A stretch of 33,259 nt of DNA from Candidatus Competibacteraceae bacterium (GTDB taxonomy: Bacteria; Pseudomonadota; Gammaproteobacteria; Competibacterales; Competibacteraceae): positions 1 through 33,259 of the forward strand of contig JAGRHQ010000016.1 in the NCBI GenBank assembly GCA_020444905.1. The letters run 5' to 3'. A program made the translations under genes and the position numbers. Of this stretch, positions 1 to 8,822 are shown one piece after another. The notes under the pieces are model-generated. The model was given only the letters and a program-made list of their open reading frames with translations, was not told the origin of the DNA and searched no databases. Every line of letters starts with the position of its first letter. The first letter of the stretch is position 1.

Positions 1-1
1 G

Positions 2-3000
2 TTGCGTCTGGACTGGCCGGATGAAGTCGAGCCGCTGATCGTGGACGATCAGCCGCCCGCGCCATTGCCAATGTGCGACGCAACGCCTGACGATCTGGCT
101 TATGTGATCTATACCTCGGGTTCCACCGGTCAACCCAAGGGCGTGATGATGGAGCATCGCGCAGTTCTGAACACGGTGCTGGACATCAACCGGCGGTTCG
201 AGGTGAACGCTGGGGATCGGGTTTTGGCCCTGTCTTCGCTCAGTTTCGATCTGTCGGTGTACGACGTGTTCGGCGTACTGGGCGCGGGCGGCGCGTTGAT
301 CTTCCCTGGCGCCGACGCCGCCCGCGATCCGCAGCGCTGGCGACAACTGATCGTCGATGAAGGCGTCACCTTGTGGAACACGGTGCCGGCGCTGATGGCC
401 ATGCTTTGCGAGTACGGGCAACCGCTGGGCGAGCGCCTGCGCCTGGTGCTGTTGTCCGGCGACTGGATTCCTCTGGGTTTGCCCGCACGAATTCAAGCCC
501 TGGCGCCCCAAGCCCACACCATCAGCTTGGGCGGCGCGACCGAAGCGGCGATCTGGTCGATTCATCATCCCATCGAAACGGTAGACCCGCAGTGGCGCAG
601 CATCCCCTATGGCCGACCGCTGGAGAATCAATCATTCCATGTGCTCAACGATCGGCTGGAACCCTGTCCGGTGTGGGTCACCGGCGAACTTTATATCGGT
701 GGCATCGGGTTAGCCAGAGGTTACTGGCGCGATCCCGAGCAAACGGCGCGGCGCTTTATCCGCCATCCCGAGACGGGCGAGCGGCTGTATTCGACCGGCG
801 ATTTAGGCCGTTATCTGCCCGGCAGTGACATTGAGTTTCTCGGGCGCGAGGATTTTCAGGTTAAGGTTGGCGGTCACCGGATTGAACTGGGCGAAATCGA
901 AGCTACGCTGGACCGTCATCCGGGGGTGCGGCAGGCGGCGGCTACGGTGCTGGGCGAAGCGCGTGGCGACCGGCGATTGGCGGCTTTTGTCGTCCCCGAA
1001 GTCGCGGACGCCGCCTCGGTCGATCCGCCGCTCCCATGGGCGGCGATGCGAGACGCCGGTCACCACCGCGCCCAAGTGGTCGCTCAGGCGTTCGAGACCG
1101 CCGATTTCGCCTTAGTACGCGACCGATTGGAGCAGTTCTATCGGGATGCGGTCAGCTCCGCCTTGCAGCGCCTGGGCGCTTTCCGGGAAACAGGTCGAAT
1201 CGAGCGTCCTGACGAAGTGTTGGAGGAGTGCGGTGTTGAGCCGCGCTATCAGCATTGGCTGCAACGGGCGTTGGAAGCGTTGACCGCCCACGGTCGACTG
1301 GAAGCGACTGGCGACGGCTTCCGCCGCGTAGCTGTCTGGCCAGAATCCACGCCGACGCTAGATGAAGTCCGCGCTATGGATCGCTTCGGCTTCGGGGACG
1401 ATGATTTCGCTTTGCTCGAACAGGTGGTCGCCGCGTTGCCGGATTTGCTGACCGGACGCCAGCACTCCGCCGCGATTTACACTGCTCGCGAAACGCCGGG
1501 CATCTACGACACGCTGTTCCAGTTCACTCTGCCGGTGGTGGGCGACATTGTTGCTGCACTCACCCACGAACATACTCCCCTGCGCATCGTTGAAGTGGGC
1601 GCGGGCCTGGGCGCAACGACCCGGACAGTGCTGGACCGTTTGCCGGTGGATACGGTTGAATACGCCTTTACCGATATCAGCCGTTATTTCCTGGAAGCAG
1701 GCCGTCAGGCGTTCGCCGATTGCCGTTTTATGCGCTTTGCCCTGCTCGATTTGGAAAAGCCGCCGGAAGACCAGGGGATGACCCGGCATGGCTTCGATCT
1801 GGCCATTGCGGGCAGCGTAATCCACGCGACCCGCGATGTCGCCGCAAGCCTGCGTCATCTTCGGCAACTACTGGCGCCTGGCGGCGCGTTGTTGCTGGTG
1901 GAAGAAACCCGCTTCCATCCCTGGTATGACCTGAGTATGGGGTTGCAACAGGGTTTTGACCGCTTTGAAGACCGCCAGCGGCGGCGGCGTCATCCGTTGC
2001 TCTCGCGTCAAGGCTGGCTGGACGCGCTGGCGGAAACCGGTTTTGAGCAGAGCGAAGCCTTTGCGGTTGAAGGCGGCATCGCCGATGCGCTGGGTCTGGA
2101 AGTCTTCCTAGCCCGTGCGCCGGAAGCTGCACCGCCGCTAACCGTGGAAGCACTGACCGCTTTCCTGCGCGAACAACTGCCAACCGCGCTCGTACCCGCG
2201 GAAATGGTTTTGCTGCCGGCCTTGCCGCTGACCGCCAATGGCAAAGTGGATCGCAGCGCCCTGGCGGGATACGCCGATCCGTCGGCCCGCCGCGCCGGGA
2301 ATGCCCCGGAATCGGTCCTGGAGAAAAAAGTGGCGGCGATTTTCGCCGAACTGACCAGCGCGGAACAAGTGAATCGTGAAGACAGTTTCTTTGCCCTAGG
2401 CGGTAGTTCGCTGGCGATGGTGCAATTGCACAATCGACTGCGCCAGGGACTGGGCGCGGAACTGGAAGTCGCGCAACTGTTCCGTAATCCCACCGTCGCG
2501 GAAATCGCCGCCTTGGTGGAGCGCACTGCGCCAATCGTAGCCCCGGCTGCCGACGCCATGATCACGCTGCGGAGCGGACCGGAAACACCGCTGTTCATCG
2601 TGCCTGGGGTTCTGGCTGCGCCCTATTATCTGAACGCGCTGGCCGAGCGTCTTGGGCCTGCAAGAGGACTTTACACCTTCCAGGCGCCCGGTCTGGACGG
2701 CGGGTTGCCGCTGGAGCGCATCGAGGATCAGGCCGCTTACTATCTGCGTTCAGTGCGCCACACGCAACCACAGGGTCCCTATCAGATTGTGGGCCACTCC
2801 TACGGTGGTTATGTCGCTTACGAGATGGCCCGACAGTTAATGCAAGCGGGCGAGAGGGTGGGTTTGCTGGTTCTGCTCGACACCGTTGTGGTGCGCTCCC
2901 GTCTGGAAGCCTTCCAGATCGACGACATCGCCCTGGATTCCATCGTTCGCGCGCTTTACGCTTTGTATGAGCCGCATCTTGAATCCTATGCGGCATTGTG

Positions 3001-3382
3001 TGAGCGTCCGCTTCGAGAACGGCTGGAACGGGTGATGGAGCAGCTCCGGGAGCGGCGACTGATCGCCGATGGCGTATCCCTCGACGGGATATTGCGGGTG
3101 TTCAAGACCAACTTCAAGGCGATGGCCGACTATCAGCCGCAGCGCTATACAGGTGTTCTGACCCTGGTGCGCAGCGAGGGCGGATTTCCCGAAGAGTTCC
3201 TGGAGCATGAAAGCGGTGAATCGCTGGCCGATCCCGCCCTGGGCTGGAGTGCGTTTTGCGAGCATCCCATATCCGTGCTGGGCATTTCCGGCGATCACCT
3301 GCAGATGATGAACCCGCCCCATATTGATCATTTGGCGGAAACCTTGACAAGACTAATGATCAGAGACCCCGATGTTAGATGA
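2..3382 (+). CDS. Non-ribosomal peptide synthetase, final cysteine module (A-MT-T-TE), 5' partial
   Basis: The frame is open from the window edge, so the gene begins upstream. Of 1126 visible residues, the adenylation domain covers about 30-300 (core A3 YTSGSTGQPKG near 37, A7 STGDLGR, A8 GREDFQVKVGGHR) and resumes with A10 NGKVDR at 746. The specificity residues, aligned by eye to PheA, are D83, L84, Y87, N126, L150, S152, L176, I184, W185 and K748. They spell DLYNLSLIWK, the known cysteine code. About 400 residues are inserted between A8 and A10. They contain a SAM-dependent methyltransferase with an intact motif I (EVGAGLGATT, 531-540), the arrangement seen in PchF and HMWP2. A carrier domain follows (LGGSS, phosphopantetheine Ser near 803), then a type I thioesterase (GHSYGG, Ser933). 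The enzyme should load cysteine, methylate the intermediate and release the product. A heterocyclisation domain is expected upstream but is not visible. The product is unknown. Confidence 0.93.
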   Translation: MRLDWPDEVEPLIVDDQPPAPLPMCDATPDDLAYVIYTSGSTGQPKGVMMEHRAVLNTVLDINRRFEVNAGDRVLALSSLSFDLSVYDVFGVLGAGGALIFPGADAARDPQRWRQLIVDEGVTLWNTVPALMAMLCEYGQPLGERLRLVLLSGDWIPLGLPARIQALAPQAHTISLGGATEAAIWSIHHPIETVDPQWRSIPYGRPLENQSFHVLNDRLEPCPVWVTGELYIGGIGLARGYWRDPEQTARRFIRHPETGERLYSTGDLGRYLPGSDIEFLGREDFQVKVGGHRIELGEIEATLDRHPGVRQAAATVLGEARGDRRLAAFVVPEVADAASVDPPLPWAAMRDAGHHRAQVVAQAFETADFALVRDRLEQFYRDAVSSALQRLGAFRETGRIERPDEVLEECGVEPRYQHWLQRALEALTAHGRLEATGDGFRRVAVWPESTPTLDEVRAMDRFGFGDDDFALLEQVVAALPDLLTGRQHSAAIYTARETPGIYDTLFQFTLPVVGDIVAALTHEHTPLRIVEVGAGLGATTRTVLDRLPVDTVEYAFTDISRYFLEAGRQAFADCRFMRFALLDLEKPPEDQGMTRHGFDLAIAGSVIHATRDVAASLRHLRQLLAPGGALLLVEETRFHPWYDLSMGLQQGFDRFEDRQRRRRHPLLSRQGWLDALAETGFEQSEAFAVEGGIADALGLEVFLARAPEAAPPLTVEALTAFLREQLPTALVPAEMVLLPALPLTANGKVDRSALAGYADPSARRAGNAPESVLEKKVAAIFAELTSAEQVNREDSFFALGGSSLAMVQLHNRLRQGLGAELEVAQLFRNPTVAEIAALVERTAPIVAPAADAMITLRSGPETPLFIVPGVLAAPYYLNALAERLGPARGLYTFQAPGLDGGLPLERIEDQAAYYLRSVRHTQPQGPYQIVGHSYGGYVAYEMARQLMQAGERVGLLVLLDTVVVRSRLEAFQIDDIALDSIVRALYALYEPHLESYAALCERPLRERLERVMEQLRERRLIADGVSLDGILRVFKTNFKAMADYQPQRYTGVLTLVRSEGGFPEEFLEHESGESLADPALGWSAFCEHPISVLGISGDHLQMMNPPHIDHLAETLTRLMIRDPDVR

Positions 3383-5150
3383 AGAATGGATACCGACCCC
3401 GCTACTTTGGAAAGAAGAGCGCCCAACGGTTGAGATCGTCGAACTGCCGCAGGAACCACGTTTTGCCTCGCTGCGGGTGCTGAGCCGCTTTGCGCATTTC
3501 CTCTTGATCAGATGGTGGCTGCGTCTGATTCGTCGTTATGACAAGGATGCGTCGGCGGTGCGTCTGCGCCGGGTGTTTGAAAGTCTGGGCGGTTTATGGA
3601 TCAAGCTCGGGCAACTTTTATCGTTGCGCACCGACATTTTTTCCGAAGCGATCTGTCGTGAACTATCAAAACTGCAATACCGGGCGCAAGGTTTTCCAAC
3701 CCGGCTGGTTTACGAAACGCTTCATGCCGAGCTGGGCGAGGATTTAGGGCTGATTTTTGAAAGCTTCGAGGAATCGCCGCTGGCGGCTGCGTCGGTCAGT
3801 CAAGTGCATCTGGCCATGCTGCGCGACCCTCATATCCAGGTAGCGGTCAAGGTTTGCCGACCGAACGCCGACATCTCCTTTATGCGAGATTTGCGGAATA
3901 TCGGACGGCTGATCCGCATGCTCGAATTCTTCAATGTCGCGCCGCATATCCGCTGGCGTGACGCCTACTGGGAACTGGAGCAGATGGTGCAAGAGGAGTT
4001 GGATCTCCGCTACGAAGCCTCCAACACTCAGCGGATGCGTAAAGTTCTGCGCGAGCATGATGTTTATGCGCCCCAGGTTTTTCTTGATTATTCAACAAGC
4101 CGGGTGCTGGTCACCGAGTATGTAGCGGGCGTACTGATGTCGGATTTTATCCACATCGGACAGCACAATCCGCAACGCTTGATCCGCTGGTGCCATGCAA
4201 ACGAAGTGAATCCGCGCAAGGTCGGACGCCGGCTGTTTCTGACCGCCATGCGCCAATTGTTCGAAGATAATTTGTTCCATGCCGACATTCATCCGGGCAA
4301 TATTTTATTGCTGCGCGACAGCCGATTTGCGCTCATTGATTTTGGCACGATTGGCCGATCTGAAAAAAGCTTTCTCAGTAATTATGTTTCCAGTCTCCGC
4401 GCACTGGCTGAGAATGACTATGTGAAGGCCGCGGATTACACCCTGCGTCTGGCTATCAATCCGCCGGCGGCGTCGCAGTTAAACGCATTACGCGCTGAAC
4501 TGGTGCGTTCCTACCGCTATTGGGAAGGGCGAACGCATCTGCATGGACTGGATTATCATGAACGGTCACTCGCGTCAGCGGGCAGCGACTCCGGACGCAT
4601 CATGTTCAAATATCAGGTACAGCTCACCTGGGCTTTTATGCGCATCAGCCGAACGTGGTCAACGCTGGATGCTTCCCTGAGCTTTCTGGTGCCCAAGGCG
4701 AATCACATGCGGCTGTTCCAGACTTATTTCCGTGAAGCTGCGGAACGACGCAGCAACATTCGCAAAGTAATTCCAAATATGATGCGCGGCATTAAGAACT
4801 TATCGACAACCATTGAGGAATATGACAACGTCATTAGCCCAATGCTGCGCTGGCAGGCGATTAATATGACCGCGTTGATCAATAAATCCGAGCGATTGGC
4901 CCATTTCGGTACGGCAGTGTTTAGCATGGTGCGAATGGTGATAGTTTTAGTAAGCTTGTTCGGCCTTTATACTTTTCTTTATCTTTACCATTCGGATAAG
5001 TTGATTACCACCTATCCGTTGCTGAACAATTTCGCCGAAGGATTCCGCAACGTCTTTAACTATGATGATTGGATTATCATGCTGTTTTTTGCGGTGGTGA
5101 TTATCGGCTATCTGCGTAAGATCATTAAAACATTAACAAAACCTTACTGA
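3372..5150 (+). CDS. ABC1/UbiB/AarF-family atypical kinase, membrane-anchored
   Basis: This 592-residue protein has all the ABC1 (ADCK/UbiB) hallmarks. They are the KxGQ motif (K78-Q81), the Ala-rich loop AAASVSQVH (138-146) that replaces the usual P-loop, VAVKV with the candidate ATP-binding Lys160, HADIHPGN (303-310) and the metal-binding DFG (323-325). Two hydrophobic segments near the C terminus (about 522-547 and 567-585) suggest membrane anchoring, as in UbiB. Known relatives act as ATPases or kinases in quinone and lipid metabolism. The start codon lies inside the last codons of the NRPS gene (11-base overlap), so the two are probably translationally coupled. That makes a role in making, exporting or lipid-handling of the NRPS product plausible. 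No ubi genes are nearby, so I do not call it ubiB. The family call is secure; the role is not. Confidence 0.92.
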   Translation: MLDEEWIPTPLLWKEERPTVEIVELPQEPRFASLRVLSRFAHFLLIRWWLRLIRRYDKDASAVRLRRVFESLGGLWIKLGQLLSLRTDIFSEAICRELSKLQYRAQGFPTRLVYETLHAELGEDLGLIFESFEESPLAAASVSQVHLAMLRDPHIQVAVKVCRPNADISFMRDLRNIGRLIRMLEFFNVAPHIRWRDAYWELEQMVQEELDLRYEASNTQRMRKVLREHDVYAPQVFLDYSTSRVLVTEYVAGVLMSDFIHIGQHNPQRLIRWCHANEVNPRKVGRRLFLTAMRQLFEDNLFHADIHPGNILLLRDSRFALIDFGTIGRSEKSFLSNYVSSLRALAENDYVKAADYTLRLAINPPAASQLNALRAELVRSYRYWEGRTHLHGLDYHERSLASAGSDSGRIMFKYQVQLTWAFMRISRTWSTLDASLSFLVPKANHMRLFQTYFREAAERRSNIRKVIPNMMRGIKNLSTTIEEYDNVISPMLRWQAINMTALINKSERLAHFGTAVFSMVRMVIVLVSLFGLYTFLYLYHSDKLITTYPLLNNFAEGFRNVFNYDDWIIMLFFAVVIIGYLRKIIKTLTKPY

Positions 5151-5212
5151 GCACTGGCAATGATTTTAGTAAAATCTGGCGAATTAAAATCTTTCCCGTT
5201 CTGAAAAATTCG

Positions 5213-6451
5213 ATGAGAAGACTGTTAGGTCCCGAAGAATTAAAACTCTGGTTGTTTGATCGGCGCACCCCCTTTAACGTGGTCGTGGCGGCGCAACTGA
5301 CCGGATGCCTGGAGGCAGCCGCGCTGCATCATGCGGTAGCCCGCTTGCAATCCGCTCATCCTCTTCTGTACCTGCGGATTGAAACTCACGGAAGGCCCCG
5401 GTTTATTACCGCGCCAATATCCTCGACGCTTCTCGAAATCCAGACGCGGACTGACGATGACCATTGGCGGCGAGTATTGGAACAGGAACTCAATCGCCGG
5501 TTGCCGGTGGCTGAGGGGCCATTGCTGCGATTAACTCTCTTGCAGGGTGCTGACGCCGTGGATCTAATCCTGTGTGTCAGCCACGCCGCCGCCGACGCTC
5601 TGGGCGTTTTCACTCTGTTGCGCGATCTCCTGACCCTGTTGGCGGGTGGCGAAATCGCGCCGCGCCTGCCCATGCCCGCGTTCGAGGAACTGATTCCAGC
5701 AGAGGCATTTGGCGCTGCCGATAGCGCGACGCTGCGAGATGGCTGGTGGCGTCGTCAGACCGGTGAGCGATTGGCCGCCATTGACTGGGACGACCTTGCT
5801 GAGCGGTTGCCGTTCGTGGGCGAAACTCGGGTGATCGCCGATGTGCTGGCGCCGGAGACCACGGCTAAACTGATCGCCCGTTGTCGTGAGGAACAAACGA
5901 CGGTGCATGGGGCGTTGAGCGCCGCGGTTTTACTGGCGCTGGTTAATGAACCGGCGGAGGTTGCCTGCACGCACAGCGTCAGTTTGCGTCAAAGCGTCGC
6001 GCCGCCTTTTGGCGATGAGGTGGGCTTATGCCTGTCCCGGCTGCTGACCCGGCATCGAATCACGCTGGATACCGACTTCTGGGCGTTAGCGCGGAACGTG
6101 CGCCATCAGATCACCGCCGCGATGCAAAGCGGCGAACCTTTTGACCGGACCCTGGAAACGATTCGCGCGCTGGCGCCCGGCGGGCGATTGGAAACCGGCC
6201 CGGAGTCGGTGGCGACCCTGACCAATCCCGGACTGATTTCCCTGGGGCCGCATTACGGCCTGTTACAGCTCCGGTCGGCCATTAGCGCCGGTACAGTGAT
6301 GGTCGAGGGGCCAGTGATTTCAACCGCGACAGTTGCTGGCCGGTTGACCTGGCTGTTCACTTGGCCGGCTGCCTGGAGCCGGGCAGATAAAGCTGGCTTG
6401 CTCAGCAGACGCGCGATAGAGCGATTGCGCCATGCTGTGGCGGAATCCTGA
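5213..6451 (+). CDS. Stand-alone condensation-domain/PapA-like acyltransferase
   Basis: This 412-residue protein has the fold signature of NRPS condensation domains and PapA5-type acyltransferases. The N terminus (LGPEELKLWLFD...) is followed by an HxxxD active-site motif, SHAAADALG, with H124 as the expected general base and D128 structural. The first His of the canonical HHxxxDG is Ser and the final Gly is Ala. No carrier or adenylation domain is attached. Relatives join an acyl group held on a carrier protein to an amine or alcohol. Lying 62 bases after the kinase gene on the same strand, it probably belongs to the same cluster and may acylate or release the NRPS product. The substrate cannot be read from the sequence. 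No strong ribosome site precedes the ATG. A short palindrome (GATTTTAGTAAAATC, 5162-5176) lies in the gap. Confidence 0.8.
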   Translation: MRRLLGPEELKLWLFDRRTPFNVVVAAQLTGCLEAAALHHAVARLQSAHPLLYLRIETHGRPRFITAPISSTLLEIQTRTDDDHWRRVLEQELNRRLPVAEGPLLRLTLLQGADAVDLILCVSHAAADALGVFTLLRDLLTLLAGGEIAPRLPMPAFEELIPAEAFGAADSATLRDGWWRRQTGERLAAIDWDDLAERLPFVGETRVIADVLAPETTAKLIARCREEQTTVHGALSAAVLLALVNEPAEVACTHSVSLRQSVAPPFGDEVGLCLSRLLTRHRITLDTDFWALARNVRHQITAAMQSGEPFDRTLETIRALAPGGRLETGPESVATLTNPGLISLGPHYGLLQLRSAISAGTVMVEGPVISTATVAGRLTWLFTWPAAWSRADKAGLLSRRAIERLRHAVAES

Positions 6452-6487
6452 ATACTGAAGGACTTGCTAAAAGGTAACCGTTCAGTT

Positions 6488-6572
6488 CCCCCCTTTGGCA
6501 AAGGGGGGCTAGGGGGGATTTGGCCCCAGCGCCCGTGCGCAATCCCCCCCGCCCCCCTTTGCCAAAGGGGGG
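6488..6572. repeat. G/C-rich inverted repeat (dispersed palindromic element) between convergent genes
   Basis: Two arms, 6488-6520 and 6541-6572, are near-perfect reverse complements. Each contains an inner palindrome of six C, TTTGGCAAA (or TTTGCCAAA) and six G. A 20-base loop (6521-6540) separates the arms. The element fills the gap between the + strand acyltransferase and the - strand phosphopantetheinyl transferase. Elements of this C6-TTTGCCAAA-G6 style are commonly dispersed in bacterial genomes. It could also stop transcription from both sides. No transposase is present. Confidence 0.85.
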
Positions 6573-6612
6573 AGGTGAATGCCTACGCTAAAAGCTTACT
6601 GAGCGTCGACGG

Positions 6613-7350
6613 TTATTTTACGAGAATCTGGTGAATGAAGCGTGGCGGCGTTAAATGCGGCCAAACAACCGCTACCGCTAACTGATGCGCTCCGATGCGC
6701 CACTGAGCAAGACGCCAGCGGTCGATTTGAAGGGACGGCGAGCTGACCCACAACCGGTCAGGATCGATACTGAATGCATTAAGAGGCTGTGACAGACCGT
6801 AACCGGTCGCCTTGATACACGCCTCCTTGAGCGTCCATAGCCGCAGAAATCGCTCGCGCCGAAGAGCTTCATTCTCGATCGCGCGCAGCGCCGTAGCTTC
6901 ATCCGGGGCAAAACAGGCGTCAGCGATTCCCGGATCAAGCGAGGTTGCGCGGTCAAGAGCCTCCACGTCCACGCCGACTTCAGCGCCCAGCGCCAAAGCG
7001 ACCGCAACGCGGCTTCTGGAATGCGAAAGGTTAAAACGTAAGTCGCAGCCTGGCGGCGGATCGGCAAGATGCGGTTTGCCGAACGCGCCCGTGGCGAAAC
7101 GCCAGCCGGCGGGATCGGCTTGAATCACCGCGCTTAACGAATGGCGGAGTAGGGCGTGCGCGGCTGCGTAGGCTCGCCGGTCCACATCGAAATGAAAGGA
7201 TTGGGCGCGGTCGCGTTCCACAGAATTCAGCGCCCCATACAGCGCCTTCCAATCCCCGATGGAGATCGTATCAACCGCCAGACTGAGAATGATAATGGCG
7301 TCTTTGGTCAGTAACTGGCGAACGCTCGACGTATAACAAAACCACGGCAT
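6613..7350 (-). CDS. 4'-phosphopantetheinyl transferase, Sfp/AcpT type
   Basis: This 245-residue enzyme carries the Sfp-family signatures: FNLSHS (106-111), GVDVE (126-130, with metal ligands D128 and E130) and WTLKEACIKATG (from 172, with K175 and E176 catalytic). It transfers the phosphopantetheine arm of CoA onto carrier-domain serines, so it is the natural activator of the NRPS carrier at residue 803 of the first gene. It is convergent with the acyltransferase gene and separated from it by the palindromic repeat, so it has its own promoter upstream of 7350. The open frame extends 14 codons further, to an ATG at 7392. I prefer the start at 7350 because the extension (MFDCKSKYWKVEYE) has no ribosome site and lies in AT-rich DNA. 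The family call is certain; the target carrier is inferred from context. Confidence 0.93.
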   Translation of the reverse strand: MPWFCYTSSVRQLLTKDAIIILSLAVDTISIGDWKALYGALNSVERDRAQSFHFDVDRRAYAAAHALLRHSLSAVIQADPAGWRFATGAFGKPHLADPPPGCDLRFNLSHSRSRVAVALALGAEVGVDVEALDRATSLDPGIADACFAPDEATALRAIENEALRRERFLRLWTLKEACIKATGYGLSQPLNAFSIDPDRLWVSSPSLQIDRWRLAQWRIGAHQLAVAVVWPHLTPPRFIHQILVK

Positions 7351-7634
7351 CTCATACTCAACTTTCCAATACTTAGATTTACAGTCGAACATTTTTTAGA
7401 TATTCTCATATTTTTTAATAAAACGCTTCCTTGATTTTTCTTAAACTCATCATGGAAACTAAAGAATACTCGCATGATTTCAAGTTAGATTATCATGAAC
7501 AGCATGAATATACGGTAGTTCTCTACTCTCAGCATCGAGGATGTCAAGACCGATTAAAATGACCGTTGATAGCTCCACATGTTGACTATACTGAGTTACA
7601 CGTCCCGTTTGTTTTCTCAGATCGAGGGCAGCTT
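7351..7634. promoter_or_regulatory. AT-rich divergent intergenic region
   Basis: This stretch lies between the divergently transcribed phosphopantetheinyl transferase and substrate-binding-protein genes. The part near 7393-7560 is AT-rich, unlike the flanking coding DNA, and should hold both promoters. I cannot assign individual -35/-10 elements with confidence. A GAGGG ribosome site at 7624-7628 serves the ATG at 7635. Confidence 0.45.
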
Positions 7635-8819
7635 ATGTTTCGTTTCCAAGCATTGTTCTTCTACATGATTCTCCTCCTTTCATCGACCCTGTGCGCCGAA
7701 GAAGTCAAGCCGGTCTACTTAGGGTTCGACGGCGAATTCGGCGTCGAGCAGAGCACCTCTGCTCAAGCCATCGAGCGCGGTATTCTAATCGCCATCGACG
7801 AGATTAACCGTGCGGGCGGCGTCTTGGGTGGCCGCCCCTTGCGGCTCATCTCCAAGGACAACCGCGCGGTTACAGCGCGCGGCGTGAAAAACCTGAAGGA
7901 ATTCGCCCAAACGCCTGACCTGGTGGCGATGTTCGTCGGCCGCTTCAGTCCGGTCGTGCCGGAGTATGTCGACCTGGCGCATGAACTGAAAATGATCGTT
8001 CTCGACCCGTGGGCGGCGGCGGACGCCATCACGCACAACGGCAAAAAGCCCAATTATATGTTTCGCCTTTCGTTGCGGGATGGACTGGCGATGCCGGCGA
8101 TGCTGAAGCATACCCTCAGCAAAGGCGCCGAACGGATTGGCCTGCTTCTGCCCAACACCTCCTGGGGCAGAAGCAACTTGGCTTCCGCCAAAAAATACTT
8201 CCTTGATACGCCCGAGCCGCACATGGTGGGAATCGAGTGGTATCAGTGGGGCGATCAAACCATGATTGACAAGTACCAGGCGTTGCGTTCGAGCGGGGCG
8301 CAAGCCATCGTGTTCGTGGCCAATGACAGCGAGGCGGTAATTCTCTGCCGCGAGATGGCCGCCTTGCCTCCGGAACAGCGACTGCCGATCGTCAGTCACT
8401 GGGGAGTCACGGGTGGGAATTTTGTCAATCTGGTGGGAGAAGATCTGGCCAAGCTGGATTTTTCAGTGGTGCAGACCTTCAGCTTCTACAAAGCGGAACC
8501 GGAGATGGCGCAACGGGTGCTGGCGGTGAGCGACCGGCTGTTTGGCCTGTCCCGCATCGAACAGATCGAATCGCCCGTCGGGGTCGGCCACGCCTACGAT
8601 TTGACCCATCTGGCGGCGCGCGCCATCGACCTGGCCGGGACTACGGACCGGCAAGCCGTGCGCGACGCCCTGGAGCGAGTCACCCAATACCGGGGGCTGG
8701 TCAAATATTTCGAACAGCCCTTTACCCCGGACAACCACGACGCGCTTGGCGCCGAGGATGTTTTCATGGCGACCTACCGCCTCGACGGCGCTATTGCGCC
8801 CGTGTCGCCGGGAGATTGA
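7635..8819 (+). CDS. Periplasmic Leu-binding-protein-like (type 1) substrate-binding protein
   Basis: This 394-residue protein has an N-terminal signal peptide (MFRFQALFFYMILLLSSTLCA) and then the pattern of ABC branched-chain amino-acid binding proteins: YLGFDGEFG..., ERGILIAIDEINRAGGVLGGRPL and later LLLPNTSWGRSN. I chose the ATG at 7635 because it follows GAGGG by six bases and begins the signal peptide. The open frame goes back to 7566 but adds a non-signal extension. No ABC permease or ATPase is nearby. Instead the gene sits three bases before a membrane GGDEF-EAL sensor. The likely role is therefore a periplasmic ligand receptor that feeds the sensor rather than a transport component. 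The ligand is unknown. Confidence 0.88.
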   Translation: MFRFQALFFYMILLLSSTLCAEEVKPVYLGFDGEFGVEQSTSAQAIERGILIAIDEINRAGGVLGGRPLRLISKDNRAVTARGVKNLKEFAQTPDLVAMFVGRFSPVVPEYVDLAHELKMIVLDPWAAADAITHNGKKPNYMFRLSLRDGLAMPAMLKHTLSKGAERIGLLLPNTSWGRSNLASAKKYFLDTPEPHMVGIEWYQWGDQTMIDKYQALRSSGAQAIVFVANDSEAVILCREMAALPPEQRLPIVSHWGVTGGNFVNLVGEDLAKLDFSVVQTFSFYKAEPEMAQRVLAVSDRLFGLSRIEQIESPVGVGHAYDLTHLAARAIDLAGTTDRQAVRDALERVTQYRGLVKYFEQPFTPDNHDALGAEDVFMATYRLDGAIAPVSPGD

Positions 8820-8822
8820 ACC

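Noticed and set aside
1728..2534. Minus-strand open frame of 268 codons
   Set aside because: It lies wholly within the NRPS coding frame and is Arg/Pro-rich low-complexity protein typical of antisense frames in GC-rich genes.
5162..5176. Palindrome GATTTTAGTAAAATC as a terminator or operator
   Set aside because: It is short and AT-only in the stem, with no T tract and no regulator to link it to, so it is not listed as a feature.
6488..6572. Possible end of an insertion sequence
   Set aside because: No transposase, second end or target duplication is visible. The element is a self-contained palindrome.
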